From: Ciona savignyi
Taxonomy: Eukaryota; Chordata; Ascidiacea; Phlebobranchia; Cionidae
Reading direction: 5' to 3'
Length of the DNA stretch: 64,000 bases
Assembly: GCA_000149265.1 (NCBI GenBank)
Contig: CH002035.1
Span: 323,012-387,011, forward strand
The notes under the pieces: model-generated
The model's input: the letters and a program-made list of their open reading frames with translations, nothing else
Databases searched by the model: none
What the model was told of the DNA's origin: nothing
Position numbers and translations under genes: made by a program
Shown here: positions 35,251 to 47,584 of the stretch, piece after piece
Layout: every line of letters begins with the position of its first letter
How positions within the stretch are numbered: position 1 is the first letter of the stretch

Positions 35251-35724
35251 CAGTGGAACCCCGCTTAACTGACCACCTACGGGACCGTTATCAAGCGTGT
35301 TAGTGAATTTTGATTTGCAGCAAGTTGTCGTCATATGCAGCTTAAACGTCTGCATTTTTACTAAATTTTCACCAAATGCCATTATTTTTATTAAATACTG
35401 CAGAATAAATTTAAACAACTGTTAGTACTGAAATTTCTCTTGTAAAAGTCAGTTCTGTTTGCCACAATTTTCCTATTGTTTTTATGATAAAATAAATTTA
35501 ACCTTATTATTTTGGTGACAAAGGCTTATTATTTAGCACGAAGAGGAGTTAAATTTGAAGTTTTGGACCAAAATATGGCGGTCGTGGTCTGGAAACTGGG
35601 GTGGTCGCGTTATTGAAACAGAATGCAATGCATTACCATAGTAAATTATTTGGGACGGCACTAAAGTGGTCCTGATAATGAGGTGGTCGTGTTATCGAGG
35701 TGGTCGTCAAGCGGCGATCCACTG
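35251..35724. mobile_element. Tc1/mariner-type MITE (pogo/Tigger-like ends)
   Basis: Left end cagtggaaccccgcttaact; reverse complement of the right end CAGTGGATCGCCGCTTGACG, an imperfect inverted repeat of about 25 bases. A TA lies directly outside each end (35249-35250 and 35725-35726), as expected for this superfamily. 474 bases and no transposase, so non-autonomous. It sits in the intron between exon A1 and LRR exon 0. Confidence 0.8.
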
Positions 35725-35726
35725 TA

Positions 35727-36428
35727 CTTTACTTATAAATGGAGCGTAAATGACACTGCTCAGTACTTTCAGTGAAATTGATTTTTTATGGATTTTCCGG
35801 AAAAAGCTTAAATATGGTTTTAGATTATACGCTTTTTTAGTTTGTATTTTGATTCCACATCTATTTCAAAATTTGGTTTTAAACACGAAATATAATCAAA
35901 ATAAACTTTTACTTTATATCAAAATAATTTTTTTTAAGCACGAAGAAATGTAAAGTTAAAGGAAGTTAAAATATTTGGTGTTGTGAATAAATCACTGGCA
36001 TGGTATGGGATATTAGTACTTAAACCACTCGAGACAGTAACTCGTTGCATACAATTCAGAATCTAGACTATAGACACAGGGTAAGACTTATTGTTTTACG
36101 CTGCATTCTCTTACTGTAGCGCATAGAAGGTAGTTGGTGGCATATATCGAACGTTACAAACACAACTATAAATAGCAAAGATATACCGCGAGTTGAGACT
36201 ACTTCGACGCCTATTTTAGTTGTGGTAATTGACTGGCGTTTTAAATACAAAGGGCGGTGTACTTGTCGTAAATACGACGCAAATTACTTTTTATCAAAAA
36301 TACGTCGTTTACATACGTGTTCTACAAACTATATAAGTGAGCATTATACACAAACAAATATATTAATTCCCGAAAGCATCGAGTCACCACAATGTTAAGA
36401 AGTATGTTTAATATAACAAATAATTTAC
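35727..36428. other. NLR intron, nothing else recognised
   Basis: Short open frames (35750-35953 plus, 36068-36250 minus) show no motif. Confidence 0.45.
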
Positions 36429-36587
36429 CTTGTTTAATCTTCGATTGATGGTAGGGGAAAGTTCCTTTATAGAGGCACTAGTGTGTTTGCATTCGATCAG
36501 ATCAAGTCGATCAATGTCGTTCATACGTTGGACCAAAATCTCAGTAAGGTTAGTCATATCCACATATTTCAATGATAACTGTTTGAT
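36429..36587 (-). pseudogene. NLR LRR exon 0 (fused C/D type)
   Basis: 159 bases, 53 codons, phase 0 at both ends. Reads IKQLSLKYVDMTNLTEILVQ onward and ends INRRLNK at gtaaat. It matches C1 (IKRLSLKAWNTP) plus the end of exon D (INKRQNK), so it is an unsplit version of that pair. Confidence 0.85.
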
Positions 36588-36746
36588 CTAAAAAATTCGT
36601 AAAATGAAAAAAATTATAATTAAAAAATCCATGACAAAAGGTAAGATTAACTCGGCACATTTCTATTAAATGCACAAATTTGTAAATATAGTATTATTTG
36701 AAATATATTTATATATTATTTGTGTTTTACTCTTTAACATTCTAAC

Positions 36747-38486
36747 CTTGAGATTTTTTGAATTTTGTAAACCTCGGAAAAAGATCAAAGCTTCAGTTGT
36801 GAATGCCACACTTAAGTTGTGAGATGCTGAACACGACTTCAAGGCAAAAGCGACGTCGTGGGCTTTAGAAGGGTCATTTGGAAGGTTTAATTTTACGTCA
36901 CTTGGAAGGCGGTTATCAAATGTGGCCAGTATTTCTTTGTCATTAGATTCATTGACCCAGCCAGATGTTCTGATTAGTATGTCATTGTCACTTAAATTCT
37001 GACATGAAACTAAATTTAAAAGCATATGTTTTTTCATTTCAAAATCCCTTATCTTTTAAAGCTGGGAAGATCTCTCTCATCTCCTTATAAGCAGGGGAAT
37101 TACAGAGCCCAAACATGAATCGAACGACAACATTCCAGTGAATATCTTTAAACATTGAACCATTCTTGGCAAGTGATTCATATGGCATAAACAGCATCAG
37201 GTGTATCGCACAAAAGAATTCTTGTAAGGTAAGATGAGCAAAGTAACTGCGCTTCTTACCCTCCAAGATTTTCATTTTTAAGCGTGTCGATTGTTCAACA
37301 TAAGTATGGAGAAAGTTTGCAACCACTGAATCTGGAAGTTGCACCTCTTCAAAGTCGTTTTTGTCAAAAACAACCTTCTTTTTGTCAAATCCTCTAAATG
37401 CCAGTTCAGTAAGTTTAATCAACTCCAATCTAAGCTCTACCTCGTCCATATTTTTCAGAACTCCAGAAGAAATGTATTTGGTAAGTGTTGAGATTAACAC
37501 TTGCGTCATTGAATTTATGTCACCATCTGCACAGAGAAGACAATCAACAATATAAATGCAATTGATTGGTACATAGCACAAGGCATATAAGTTTGCCTTT
37601 TGTTCCAGTAATTGCCCAATTGCAGGATATTTTTCCTCGCCACAGATCTGTTTAATCAGTTCCTCTTGTGCAGCTTTATCTAGTCCAAGTACTTCAAGAA
37701 CTATTGTTGGACGATAATCCTGATGTATCTGATAAAATTGACCTGGTCTAGAAGTGACAACTTTCACAGAATTTGACAGAAGAGTAGAATTAAACAAGTT
37801 CTTGATAATGTCTACTGGTTTCTCTTTTGTATCCAATTGACAGCAATGGGTGGTGGTTGAAAAATGGACTGCAGCTTCATCCAGGCCATCCAACACAATG
37901 ACAACATTTGGATTATTCTGCAACTCTTGGGTTATGGCTTTATATTTTTCATCGGAGTAAATCTGTGCATGCAAGCTGTTTTCAATAAGAAACTGGCTAA
38001 CCGAGACTTTTTTCGCAAAATTGACATTTCGTATTAAGATGTAAAACAAATATTGTGTGTCAGGAAGAATTAATTTATCCAGGATGGACTGAGTCACCAT
38101 GTGTGTCAATGTTGTTTTACCGATTCCTGGTAATCCAATAAGACAAACAGTGTTTCCATGTTGATTAATATACTTTTGTATTAAATGTTCATCTTTGAGC
38201 TTTTTAAGAGCCTCACAAGTTGCTATTTCCTTTGCTTTATCGAATATTTCGTTAATTGAAATTCTTGATTCATCTGTTTCATAGATTGTCCGGGAGTGCT
38301 TTCGTTCCATAGACTTTTTCTAGTCTAGTGAAGACTCTTCATTCTTCCAGTCATCATCCGAGTGTTGGTTAACTTTGCAAATTTGAAGATTGACTCTTTT
38401 AATGGTATGTTCTATTTCAATTGGCAGGCCAAATTGTTCGACCACTTCTTTTGCATTATTGATTAACTTTTCTTGCAATTCTTCAG
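36747..38486 (-). pseudogene. NLR NACHT exon with stop and frameshift
   Basis: Numbering from the Met at 38308-38310, the Walker A GLPGIGKTT is at residues 59-67 and the Walker B VVIVLDGLDEA at 136-146. Then come sensor-1-like KVVTSRPG (183-190), ALCYVPINCIYI (243-254) and YFAHLTLQEFFCAIHL (357-372). This is the full run of NACHT and NACHT-associated motifs. Upstream of that Met the same frame stays open to the acceptor at 38487, except for TAG at 38320-38322. At 37039 the frame ends in TGA. A one-base shift at the preceding T4 run (aaaa at 37041-37044) restores 97 further codons to a donor (gttaga). The exon length of 1740 is one base too long for its phases, which fits an insertion. ATP binding and oligomerisation would be its role. 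Confidence 0.9.
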
Positions 38487-38487
38487 C

Positions 38488-39451
38488 TGTAACATTTATT
38501 GTTACCAGAAAAACTGTCTTAATATATTAATTCAATTACAATGGTGCTTTGGAGATAATTTATAAAAATAAGCAATCTGCATGTATGTTTTTAGGATAAT
38601 ATAAATTCCTGGTGTCATTTCTGTTAAGTTTAAACACATATTAAACTAACCAATCAATGTGGAATGAGGCAAAAAAACTTATAATTTTGTTTTTAAACAA
38701 TAAAACAAAGCTATTTATTTCATATTCTTATCATTAATGGAGCGGTTATATCACTTCAAGTTTACAAATTTTAAACCTGAGAAAAATTAAGCATAACAGA
38801 TATACTAAAAATAAAACAGAATGTCAAGTAACTCAATTGTTAAGCACATTTTGCTCTATGTTTCTACAAGCAGGAATGAATTGTTGCAACCAATCAGTTC
38901 ACTTTGCAGTGAGTGTAATATAGTTCCTTGTTATGTGACATAAAAGTTCCAAACAGAGTGTAATACGTTGGTTTTTCAAAGCATAAATTAATAGGTACCT
39001 TAGCTAGTAAAAGCAAAAGTTATTTGCATCTGCAGTTGGGAATAAATTTGTATTTTTATTGGTGGCGGATGCCAGTACTAAACTGGATTATTTTATTTGA
39101 ACATCCGCTCCATTCGGCAGACTTTGGTTAAAACAAATTTCGGGCGTCCTTTAGGTATTCTAAAATTATTTATCTAAAATTAATCTGTGGAAATGTGGAA
39201 TAAACCCTTTGACAGCGCTTACATTTGGTGAGAAGAATTTGACATGAATTCACTACGTTTACATCCTAAACTTGCTAGTCGTGTAATGCTACGTCTAATA
39301 GTGTAAGCGACGGCCAACTAATGTAACAAATATTGTCATGATGAACGCTGGTGTCGGTGGTCTATTTATATTCTATTATAGCATGGTTACAATGCTTTTA
39401 AACTAGCTAAACTATAAAGAAAAAGAGACAAAATAGATTATTAAGACATAC
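38488..39451. other. NLR intron between linker and NACHT exons
   Basis: AT-rich, bounded by gtatgt and ttacag. Nothing else recognised. Confidence 0.55.
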
Positions 39452-39593
39452 CTAGTAATTGAACATTAACAACTGGTGGTTTTTGAACTTGCTGTACATG
39501 AAGATGAACGTCTCCTTGAATATTCGCCCCTTGTAGCACACCAAGTTGCTATTCCATGCTTCGGATTTTACTGCTCCAAGTTAAAGGATGTTC
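39452..39593 (-). pseudogene. NLR linker exon with in-frame TAG
   Basis: Acceptor acag, 142 bases (phase 0 to phase 1), donor gtatgt. It starts EHPLTWSSKIRSME, meets TAG at 39549-39551, then continues QLGVLQGANIQGDVHLHVQQ to VVNVQLL. The last base joins the next exon to give an Ala codon. The stop is a single-base change away from Gln (CAG). Confidence 0.75.
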
Positions 39594-39599
39594 CTGTAT

Positions 39600-42500
39600 A
39601 TGTATTTTAAATAAATTCCAGGATTTCATTTCGTTATTGGAAACATATATTGTTAATGACCACCAATTGTAATTAAAAATGAAGTTGATATGTGTTTACA
39701 CAAATAAAATTTGAAAGAAAAACTTTAAAAAATGCTGCATTATGCTAATATAAATTTTCAGAGCCACCATACTTATGGATAATCATCACACCACAGTTTT
39801 GTTACGATACTTACTAACAATATGTTATTACGTAATACTAAATAATCTCGTTTATTTGCTGGAAAATATCTGCGAGTAATTTTTAATCTGTCTAAATCCA
39901 GCTGATTTTGTTATTTTTGTCATTACAACACACCACAATTTTATTATTTTTTGAGTTCATCAGAAACACAACGTTTTAGTACTCGCTATAAAATTTTGTA
40001 TGTAAAAAAGATTGGATTTTCTTGGGACCTATTAACTCATTGTATTTTTGATCTATAACGTTGGTTTATGCAAGCAGATAGTAAAGGATTTCCGTCATTT
40101 CTGTCCAAACTTGATATTCACGTATACAAAAATAAAATTCACAAACATGTTTAAAATTTCTAAAATTTTCAACTCGTTTAAAACGTTTTTTTGAAACTAA
40201 AGATACCACTACAAATTTGTTACGTCATATCTTAAACCTATAAAGTTTAAAATCGACTTATTTTTTGCTCTTTGTATGTGGGGTTATGCTCATGGGATTA
40301 CCGGGACAATGAATTTGGTCACTGGGTGGATATTTGATAAAATTAATATTTTCTGACAATTTATGTCAGTTTTAGTTTGTCCAGTGTTTTATAGACGAGA
40401 AATAAATAGTGTTTCAAATAATTGCAACGGCATTTCCATTAAAACAAATATCAACTGCTCATTTTTTTCGTTTATAAACCATCAAATGAGCGGTCCGTGC
40501 CCAGAATACAGACTAACCGCATTTTATCAAACTTTATGTTTTACTTTCGCTAGACGGCGCAAGAGATTTGCAACTGTCTAGATGATCACGAAAGCTACAA
40601 AGACGTTTTAAGCCCAAAATTTAATGGCCGTTATAAGAAGAAAAATATGCTTCGCATTTTTTTTATAATTTATTTATACTTATACTCAGCAGTTACAATT
40701 ACAAAGATACAATAACTCGAATGTTCCATGTTTGGTCTTGTTTGTTGCGAATATTAAGATTATTTATCAAATGTATTTTTTTATGAAACATAAGGGTTAC
40801 TTAACACCAGTACTAGCTATAGAGCAGCCTTTAGTAATTACATGCTTCGATACTGGTTTTTGAATTAACCGGGGATTGTTGAGTAACAGTGTTTGCAATG
40901 GAATGTCGCTTTTGCACGTCGTTTGTTTACCAAGTACCCGGGTGTATGAAAAAACCGATACAGTGGTCTTGCATTGTGTAATTTGTAATTCATTTTCTAT
41001 AAATGAAGGCCGATATTCCCACTGTATCCAACGTTGTGCACAGATTCGGTTACCGGACTATGTCACCGAACAATTTGCCGAATAATGTGCAAGCCCCCTT
41101 GCATATGCCCATATCCGGTTTTAAAAAAAATAGTTTCTCAAGTTAACTTGGCCAATTCGTCTTTCACATTATATATTCGTGTATAAGCTTGCTTTATAAT
41201 GTTTATTGTATTATGTTTTCAATTCATATCTAACGAGGCATCTAAAAATTTTCAACATTAAATTCGGAGTTTCCTCTGACGATAAAGTATTCACCAGTCA
41301 GTAGAGAAAAAAGTTGTATCTTTAAACCAAGATGTAGTTCGAGAGCAACAAACAACGACTGCCTCTATCAGAATGTTTAATAAAAGCTTCGCAGCATGTT
41401 TGGTTATAATTGGGTTATCGGCATAAAAGTGTAATATGAAATAATTCTGGACATAACTAGCGCTAACCCAATACATTTGCTCTAATGAAAAAAACGCAAT
41501 TTAATTAAAAAGACCAGATATTACAAAAGCTGGTACGAGTAGATGATTGTGTGTATAATAACGACGTCTCTCTTTCCACGATCATCGGTGATAACAAAAA
41601 ATAGAAAAATGCCACAACTTAAGGCCAAAAAAACATTTCACAATATTTGATAAAGTAATAATTGCAATTATTAATGTTTTATACCATATGTCTATCTCCT
41701 GCATAATAATATCATGAAAATGACTGCTGCTACTATATTAAAAAGTGAGCATTGAAAATTACTGATATTGGACTTTGATATTTATCTTCTCGTTGATTCG
41801 AGAAAGATTGACGACGTAAGACTGTTTGTTCTGTGTCGAAGTCTGTTTGTCGCCTGTCACTTTTCACGTATCTTGGTTTAACTACCCACCATCATGATTA
41901 TCTATCCACTCAGCAACTTTATTTAAAAATTATTATTAGTAAAAATTGCAAAAATATACAATATTTTTAAAGACAAGTAGGAAATTGACTTTTTCAACGA
42001 GTGAGCTTCCACCCAGTATATTTTCTGCGGTAAACGTAAAAAAATAATACGATTAAAAATGAAACAATCAACAAATCTATAATTATGTGAGCATACAGTA
42101 TTTGACACAATTTAAACATTTTAAAATCGAACTAAGTCACGGAATTTAGTACGTGGTTATCTGAAGAATAGTATCTGAAGAATAGACTATACATTTTTAA
42201 GAATACCAGTATCACTAAGCCTATTTGCGTTACCCCGATTTAGGAACAAGCATGTTCGCCTGTCCGGCTTCAACATGTCGTCTTTAAATCGCATTTTTTA
42301 TTCGTAACTTTATTTGTTCATAGTGGTTTGTCATATTTCAGAAGTTTACAATACATTAGTACGGGTGGTCCACCGTAGCGACCAATGTTGGTTTACGTTT
42401 GCGATTGGTGAAGCACAAATTTATTCAAACTTATATATTTAGTTTGAGATTCCCTATCTTAGTTTTCATTCGGTTCGTTTATAATATATTACTTGGTTGG

Positions 42501-42785
42501 TTATGAATGTAATACGCAATTTTACATAGCATGCGTAAGATGGGTATTTATACATGTTAGTTTAAACGTTAGCATTCAATAAAAACAAGGGATAGATCTG
42601 TTTATCACAGACAACCACAAAGTATTTTTACACTTATTTCAATACGGTCATTCATACTCCATTGTTGTGTTTATTTCACCACAGATGAACTAACACATTT
42701 TATTATTGTTGTTATTACACACATCTATTCATTATTATTGTATATATTTCAGCAAAGAGATATGTCACGCAAGGTACTTAAAAGC
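39600..42785. other. Long stretch without a supported gene
   Basis: The 5' exons of the NLR gene should lie here if it follows the usual plan, but no death-fold domain could be read in any frame. The segment 40660-40800 resembles 42905-43060 (acaattacaaagatac, gtttgttgcgaatat), so part is dispersed repeat. Frames at 40363, 40876, 41291 and 41923 have no motif. Confidence 0.45.
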
Positions 42786-42786
42786 A

Positions 42787-43340
42787 AACAGTCGTGTAGA
42801 TGAATGGTTATCAAGACTGATTCATAAACAGGTAATATAAAGGGAAGATATTGGGGACGCAAAGGTTAATATCTGTCGAGTTATACATAGGACGTTTCTC
42901 TTTTTTTATTTCATGATTTATTAAAATAAATAATTTACAATTACAAAGATACGACCTCATATATAATATTCCTATGAGAAGATAATTACAACTTTCCATT
43001 TTGGTATGGTTTGTTGCGAATATCAAGCTTGTGTTGCAAATGTAAAACTTAGGTATGATACATAATGTCAAGAAAATTAGTGATAGGTTTTTTGCAGCAT
43101 TGCAAGACTACTTACTTCGAAAAAGCTTGTACAAATATTGGACTTTAATAAATAGTGTAACGCTTATTAACTATACCAAGTCGCGTAACAATGTTGGCAA
43201 TAGATAAAACGACTGTGAATTAAATATTTCTTTTTCACGTGTAAATCATGTTAAATGGTTGCAATACGTTTCTAAGGGTATTTTATAGAGCGTGTGGTAA
43301 CTATGTTTATAAATACTGGTGAAGCATACGTTACCGGTTT
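42787..43340 (+). repeat. Long SINE with tRNA-like head (family 1 relative)
   Basis: Starts acagtcgtgtagatgaatgg (A-box-like, as in family 1), continues through ataaacaggta, a t-rich block, acaattacaaagatac, cttgtacaaatattggactt and caagtcgcgtaacaatg. The copy at 45921-46280 shows the same order. Confidence 0.6.
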
Positions 43341-43344
43341 CATA

Positions 43345-44085
43345 ATTTACAATTTTATAAAAAATGTCATTATTTTGCGGTAGGTTATACTATTATTATA
43401 TTACAGCGTCGGTTCAAAATGTAACCCTAGGTTCTTGGGTATGTACTAAGACATATAACGGATAAAGTCAAAACCATTACAGATTTAACTGTGTTATGGG
43501 TTAAGACAACCAACAGTGAGTTTTTAAAGCAGTATAGCGGTATATCAGTAATCAAAAATTAAAGATTAAAAGATGGGCGGCGTAAACTGACATTTATCGC
43601 GCAAGGTAGGCGGGGCACCAAAAAGGTTAAGCACAACTGGTCTAAAGCCAATGTTTTAATAAATCTTTAGCATTTTCGTGATTATAATTAGCACATCACA
43701 GTATCTCTGTCAAGTGGGCCGCGCGTGTTATCTCAAGAAGTATCTTAGATAAATGCACAAACGGGGTTACCAACGATTTAAAAGGAGACAACCGAGGGTA
43801 TCTTTCCTTTCCGGGTATTTTGTTTGCATAAGCTAGGATATTGTAGTTTTGGGCTTTCCTGTGTGAAACTGGGTAAATTAAACATTTAATTAAAATGTGT
43901 ATTTTATGATTCAAATTAGATATCTGATTTTTTTATAATTGTGTTGTAAATATTCTTTTGCAGTCCGGTGATAGAGGTGATAATGTCAAAAATGCTTAAT
44001 ATGGGATTTTTTTTTATTATTTTACTTAAAATAGCAGGATTTCATTATGCGTATTTTTAATAATAAAGCAAACTATGGGCAAGCT
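43345..44085. other. Non-coding stretch, nothing recognised
   Basis: No supported frame. A 72-codon minus frame (43696-43914) has no motif. Confidence 0.45.
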
Positions 44086-44094
44086 AGTTAGAGA

Positions 44095-44395
44095 ATAAAT
44101 CTAAGTCCGTTCAAACCAATGACGCAACCGTACATGCCTGCCAGCAAGACGCAAAAAAAGAAATAAAAAAATGGAGTAAAATCAATATGGTTTCCTTCAT
44201 TTTAGAGGAAATCGTGTAATAACCATATCTGCCACTGCACCTTTTACTTTGTAGAACCCCGCAATGATCCGAGCAAAGAGAGTGTTACCAGCTGCTCGTT
44301 TCTTTCTGTCTTCCTCTCCTAGGAGTATAACGATGTTTTTTGAGTAACATAAAATTACGATAATTTAACAAGGTGGCCAGTATGCGTTTCAGCAA
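44095..44395 (+). repeat. Duplicated 0.3-kb segment, copy 1
   Basis: Blocks accaatgac, ccactgcaccttttac, gcaatgatc, gcaaagaga, accagctgc, ctaggagt and ggccagtatgc occur in order, and again at 45535-45802. No coding frame is kept between the two copies. Confidence 0.7.
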
Positions 44396-44762
44396 TACAA
44401 CAAATAAGTTCAAGTTGTTCGGTTCCTACGGGCGGACACGGTGATACCAAAAATTAAATTGTCAGACAACCAAATACTTTGTTGTTTCCAAAATGCATCG
44501 ATTAAACTTTTTTAAGACCAAGTACATTTATGCACTAAATATAATCTGAGACGGATTAACGCAAACTAGGCTTTATGTGGCAGATTAAAAAAATATTATT
44601 TTCTTTTCGCTATTGTTTAAAATAAAAGTCTAATCTAAATACTGGTGTACGTGTAAACATAGGCTATATGCATTAAATATAATATAGGATATATTTAGTT
44701 AAATGTTTTAATTGCACGTCGCAAGAGTTTACATCTGCCCCATTGATCAGGTAAAGAGCAGG

Positions 44763-45066
44763 TACGGTTGTGTAGCCAAATGGTTAACTCGACCGATAAA
44801 TATGCTCATTTTATACAAATAATACGGCCCTGGAGATGAACCCATCATGGATTCAAAACTTGCAAGACGCAGAGAACCGAAGGTCGTGTGGCTGAATAGT
44901 TAACGAAACTTCTAAGCAAAAAAGTCTCAGGGAAAAAACCTAAACTCGATTTAAAAAATATACCAATATCAGTCGTGTGGCCGAATGGTTAGTGCGACAG
45001 ATACATAATACCGACTGCTATACAAAAAGTTCCTAGTGCCTAACCCATCATGGGCTAAAGACTTTG
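44763..45066 (+). repeat. Three family 1 tRNA-like SINE copies in a row
   Basis: Copies start at about 44763 (tacggttgtgtagccaaatgg), 44881 (aaggtcgtgtggctgaatag, partial) and 44972 (gtcgtgtggccgaatggtta). The first and third end near an altered B box (cccatcatgg then ttcaaa- or gctaaa-like). All have the same strand, opposite to the copies at 12664 and 13419. Confidence 0.7.
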
Positions 45067-45069
45067 CTC

Positions 45070-45530
45070 GGTAAAATTTGAAAGCAGTAATTGCAAAAGC
45101 AACCAGACATCCAGGTAAATGATAATCTTATGTTAATTAAAATTTTCCATATGATATTGATACGTACGTAACTGGGGATTGTTACGTAATATATTTTTTG
45201 CAATTTTTACAACACCTCTTCAATGCCGCACGTCGTTATATTTAATTAATATCTTGTGCGTGACGTTATAACAGATAAGTTGTTGCATTTTAAATATTGT
45301 CATTATTTTAACAGAATCCGAGGCGTTACAATAGCGCCTGGTTACCCGATCGTGGCATTAAAACATTTACTGAATACTGGTTCTATAACTCCCCCTTAAA
45401 TATGCTCTTCAGCGGAATCAAGAAAACCCATTTCGTTAGGTTGTCGTAGTTATATTGATTTCCCTTTTTATTCTTCTCTCAGCTCGATTACTAATTTTTA
45501 TTGTTCACGTGAGTTTTAATCTGATGGAAT
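45070..45530. other. Non-coding stretch, nothing recognised
   Basis: No supported frame, motif or repeat. Confidence 0.45.
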
Positions 45531-45534
45531 AGCC

Positions 45535-45802
45535 CGTTTATACCAATGACCTAGCAACCTAGATGCCTGACAGCTTGACACAAAAAAGGAAATTTAAAAA
45601 AGAGAGTAATATCGATATGGTTACATTAGTAATCAAAGGGATCTTATAATATTCATATTTACCACTGCACCTTTTCACGTTGAAACTTGCAATGATCACA
45701 GCAAAGAGATTGACACCAGCTGCGCGTTTTTCTGCCTTGCTCTTCTAGGAGTGACATGATATTATTTGAGTAGCATAAAATAAACTAGTTGGCCAGTATG
45801 CA
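45535..45802 (+). repeat. Duplicated 0.3-kb segment, copy 2
   Basis: Second copy of 44095-44395, diverged by substitutions and small indels. It is again followed by a family 1 tRNA-like unit. Confidence 0.7.
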
Positions 45803-45807
45803 TGTGT

Positions 45808-46280
45808 CCTGGTAGTTAACGCGACCGATACTTATATCGATTTATGTATAAAAAACAGTCTTAAGAACGATCCTATAATGGATTCGAACCTGCGATCGGC
45901 AGAAAGGCACTAAGAGATAAACAGTCGTGAGGATGAATGGCTATCACGGCCGATTTATAAACAGTGTTATTTAAGAAAATGATATCAGGGACCTTAAAAT
46001 CGCGCGTTTTGCATTTTTATTTTATGATCAATTAAAATAAAAAGTAATCAATTAAATATTAAAACACCATGATGCATAATATCAAGAAAATAAGTGTTGG
46101 GTCTCTTGCACCATTAATTATCAGACCACCTACTTATCTTGTACAAATATTGGACTTTGATAACTAACATATCGCATAGGATGGTGACTTAGCATTGTTT
46201 GCAAAGAATAAAACGCCTTGATTGGAAGCTTACGCGAAGAACTTTTTCACGCGAGTGACGGGAGTAAATCTATTGATAAA
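45808..46280 (+). repeat. Family 1 SINE fragment plus long copy
   Basis: A family 1 unit (45808-45900, with B-box-like ggattcgaacc) is followed by a long copy starting acagtcgtgaggatgaatgg (45921). The long copy shares its body with 42787-43340, including cttgtacaaatattggactt. Confidence 0.65.
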
Positions 46281-46284
46281 AAAA

Positions 46285-46900
46285 TGAAACATGTATTATA
46301 GACTCCAGTATTCGAACGCGCAATATGTATAGTAAAAACGGTCGATGATATGGATTGTTTTTTATTTTATTACAGCCAACCAAACAAGTTTTAATATTTA
46401 TTGTTTATATCGCAACGAACGCCACGACAAATGATTTTATTTCAAACCGTCACACAATTATTGTGGTCTTTTTTACTATGGACAACGAAACAATATTGTT
46501 GTGTTTTTTATTACAGAGAAATTAACACCACCGTTACGTTTGGTTTGCAAACGACAACAACATCCGTGTTTGTTAAATCATATTCAGCCAACCACAAACA
46601 AATGTTCAAATGTTTATTACACCAGAGTCAACCACACACTATTGTTGGTTAATTCGCCAATAAAAAAGTATTGGGAAATATATTTGGACCCAGACAATCA
46701 CAATCGTTAATTTTGATTTGTCATACATCCAAGTACTATTGTTTGTTTTTTGTTGTTGTCAAAAGACAACTAATTACTGTTGTTGTATTTATCGCGCGAT
46801 CTTGAATTCCAATGCACATCGATATACAACACAACACACATCACATTTTTACGAATATTCCGCGCTTGGCGGCTGGTACATTGCGCATGCGGCAGCTTGC
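46285..46900. other. CAA/TTG-rich low-complexity stretch
   Basis: Overlapping plus-strand frames (46401-46652, 46501-46710, 46718-46903) have shifting composition and no domain. Runs of acaac and ttgttg dominate. No gene called. Confidence 0.45.
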
Positions 46901-46904
46901 TAGA

Positions 46905-47580
46905 AACGTTATTTAGCATTTATCTGGCATTAGACAAAATCTTATGTTACACGAAGATGCCCACGATTGCCTGTGTAATATCAATATCTGCGTTTGTTCA
47001 TCCAAGATGGTCAAAATCAATATCATTTTAATAATTTGGTCATTTGCAATAATCTTTAACTTCAGTGCTTCCACGTCCTAAAAAGATTCTGTTTCTATAC
47101 ATTCATATCGAGTAGTTTCTTCATCGTTAAACCAAAACAGATAGATCAGGTATATATTTAAAATATGAATAATACTAAATATTTAAACCAGTTAAAAGAA
47201 AATTAAAACACGTGAAATTTCACAAAATTTTTAAACTAAAGATATATTGCTTTCCAGATTTATTCCTGTAAAAATATATGCAGCAAAGCGCCATCCATTT
47301 TTAAAAAGACATCCAAATTTGTAGGCTGGATTTGTGTATAACACAGGCAAAATCTTACGTTAAACGAAGGTGGCCAGGATTGTCTGTGTTATACCAATAT
47401 CTGCGTTTGTTCATCCGAAGTGGTCAAAATTAATATCAATATAAATAAATGCTCTTTTGCACTAACCTTTTAGTTCAGTGAGACGACATCCAAATTAGAT
47501 TCTGTTTCTATAGATTCGTATCAAGTCATGGTGGCAAAACTAGAACTTACATGCAATGATATTGGCGAACAATATCAATA
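46905..47580 (+). repeat. 0.4-kb diverged tandem duplication
   Basis: The blocks caaaatctta(t/c)gtta, atatctgcgtttgttcatcc, tggtcaaaat(c/t)aatatc and agattctgtttctata occur at 46933-47100 and again at 47346-47512, about 413 bases apart and in the same order. Confidence 0.75.
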
Positions 47581-47584
47581 TTTA

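Larger units (their letters stand above)
25383..39593 (-). pseudogene. NACHT-LRR (NLR) receptor gene, disabled
   Basis: Sixteen exons can be followed on the minus strand by gt/ag borders: linker (39452-39593), NACHT (36747-38486), first LRR (36429-36587), three A-B-C-D LRR cassettes, a last LRR exon (25858-26022) and a terminal exon (25383-25460). By family the product would be a cytoplasmic pattern-recognition NTPase. Introns after the NACHT exon are phase 0. Six lesions break it: TAG at 39549-39551, TAG at 38320-38322, an extra base in the aaaa run at 37041-37044, an extra base in 32037-32039 leading to TGA at 32033-32035, a 10-base loss near 26614-26625, and TAA at 25963-25965. No N-terminal effector domain (death/CARD) was found upstream. 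An ATTAAA lies about 55 bases past the final stop. Either a pseudogene or a null allele. Confidence 0.85.

Noticed and set aside
38308-38310. Taking this ATG as the true NLR start
   Set aside because: The same frame is open upstream to a good acceptor except for a single TAG, and the upstream linker exon joins in phase, so the Met is internal.
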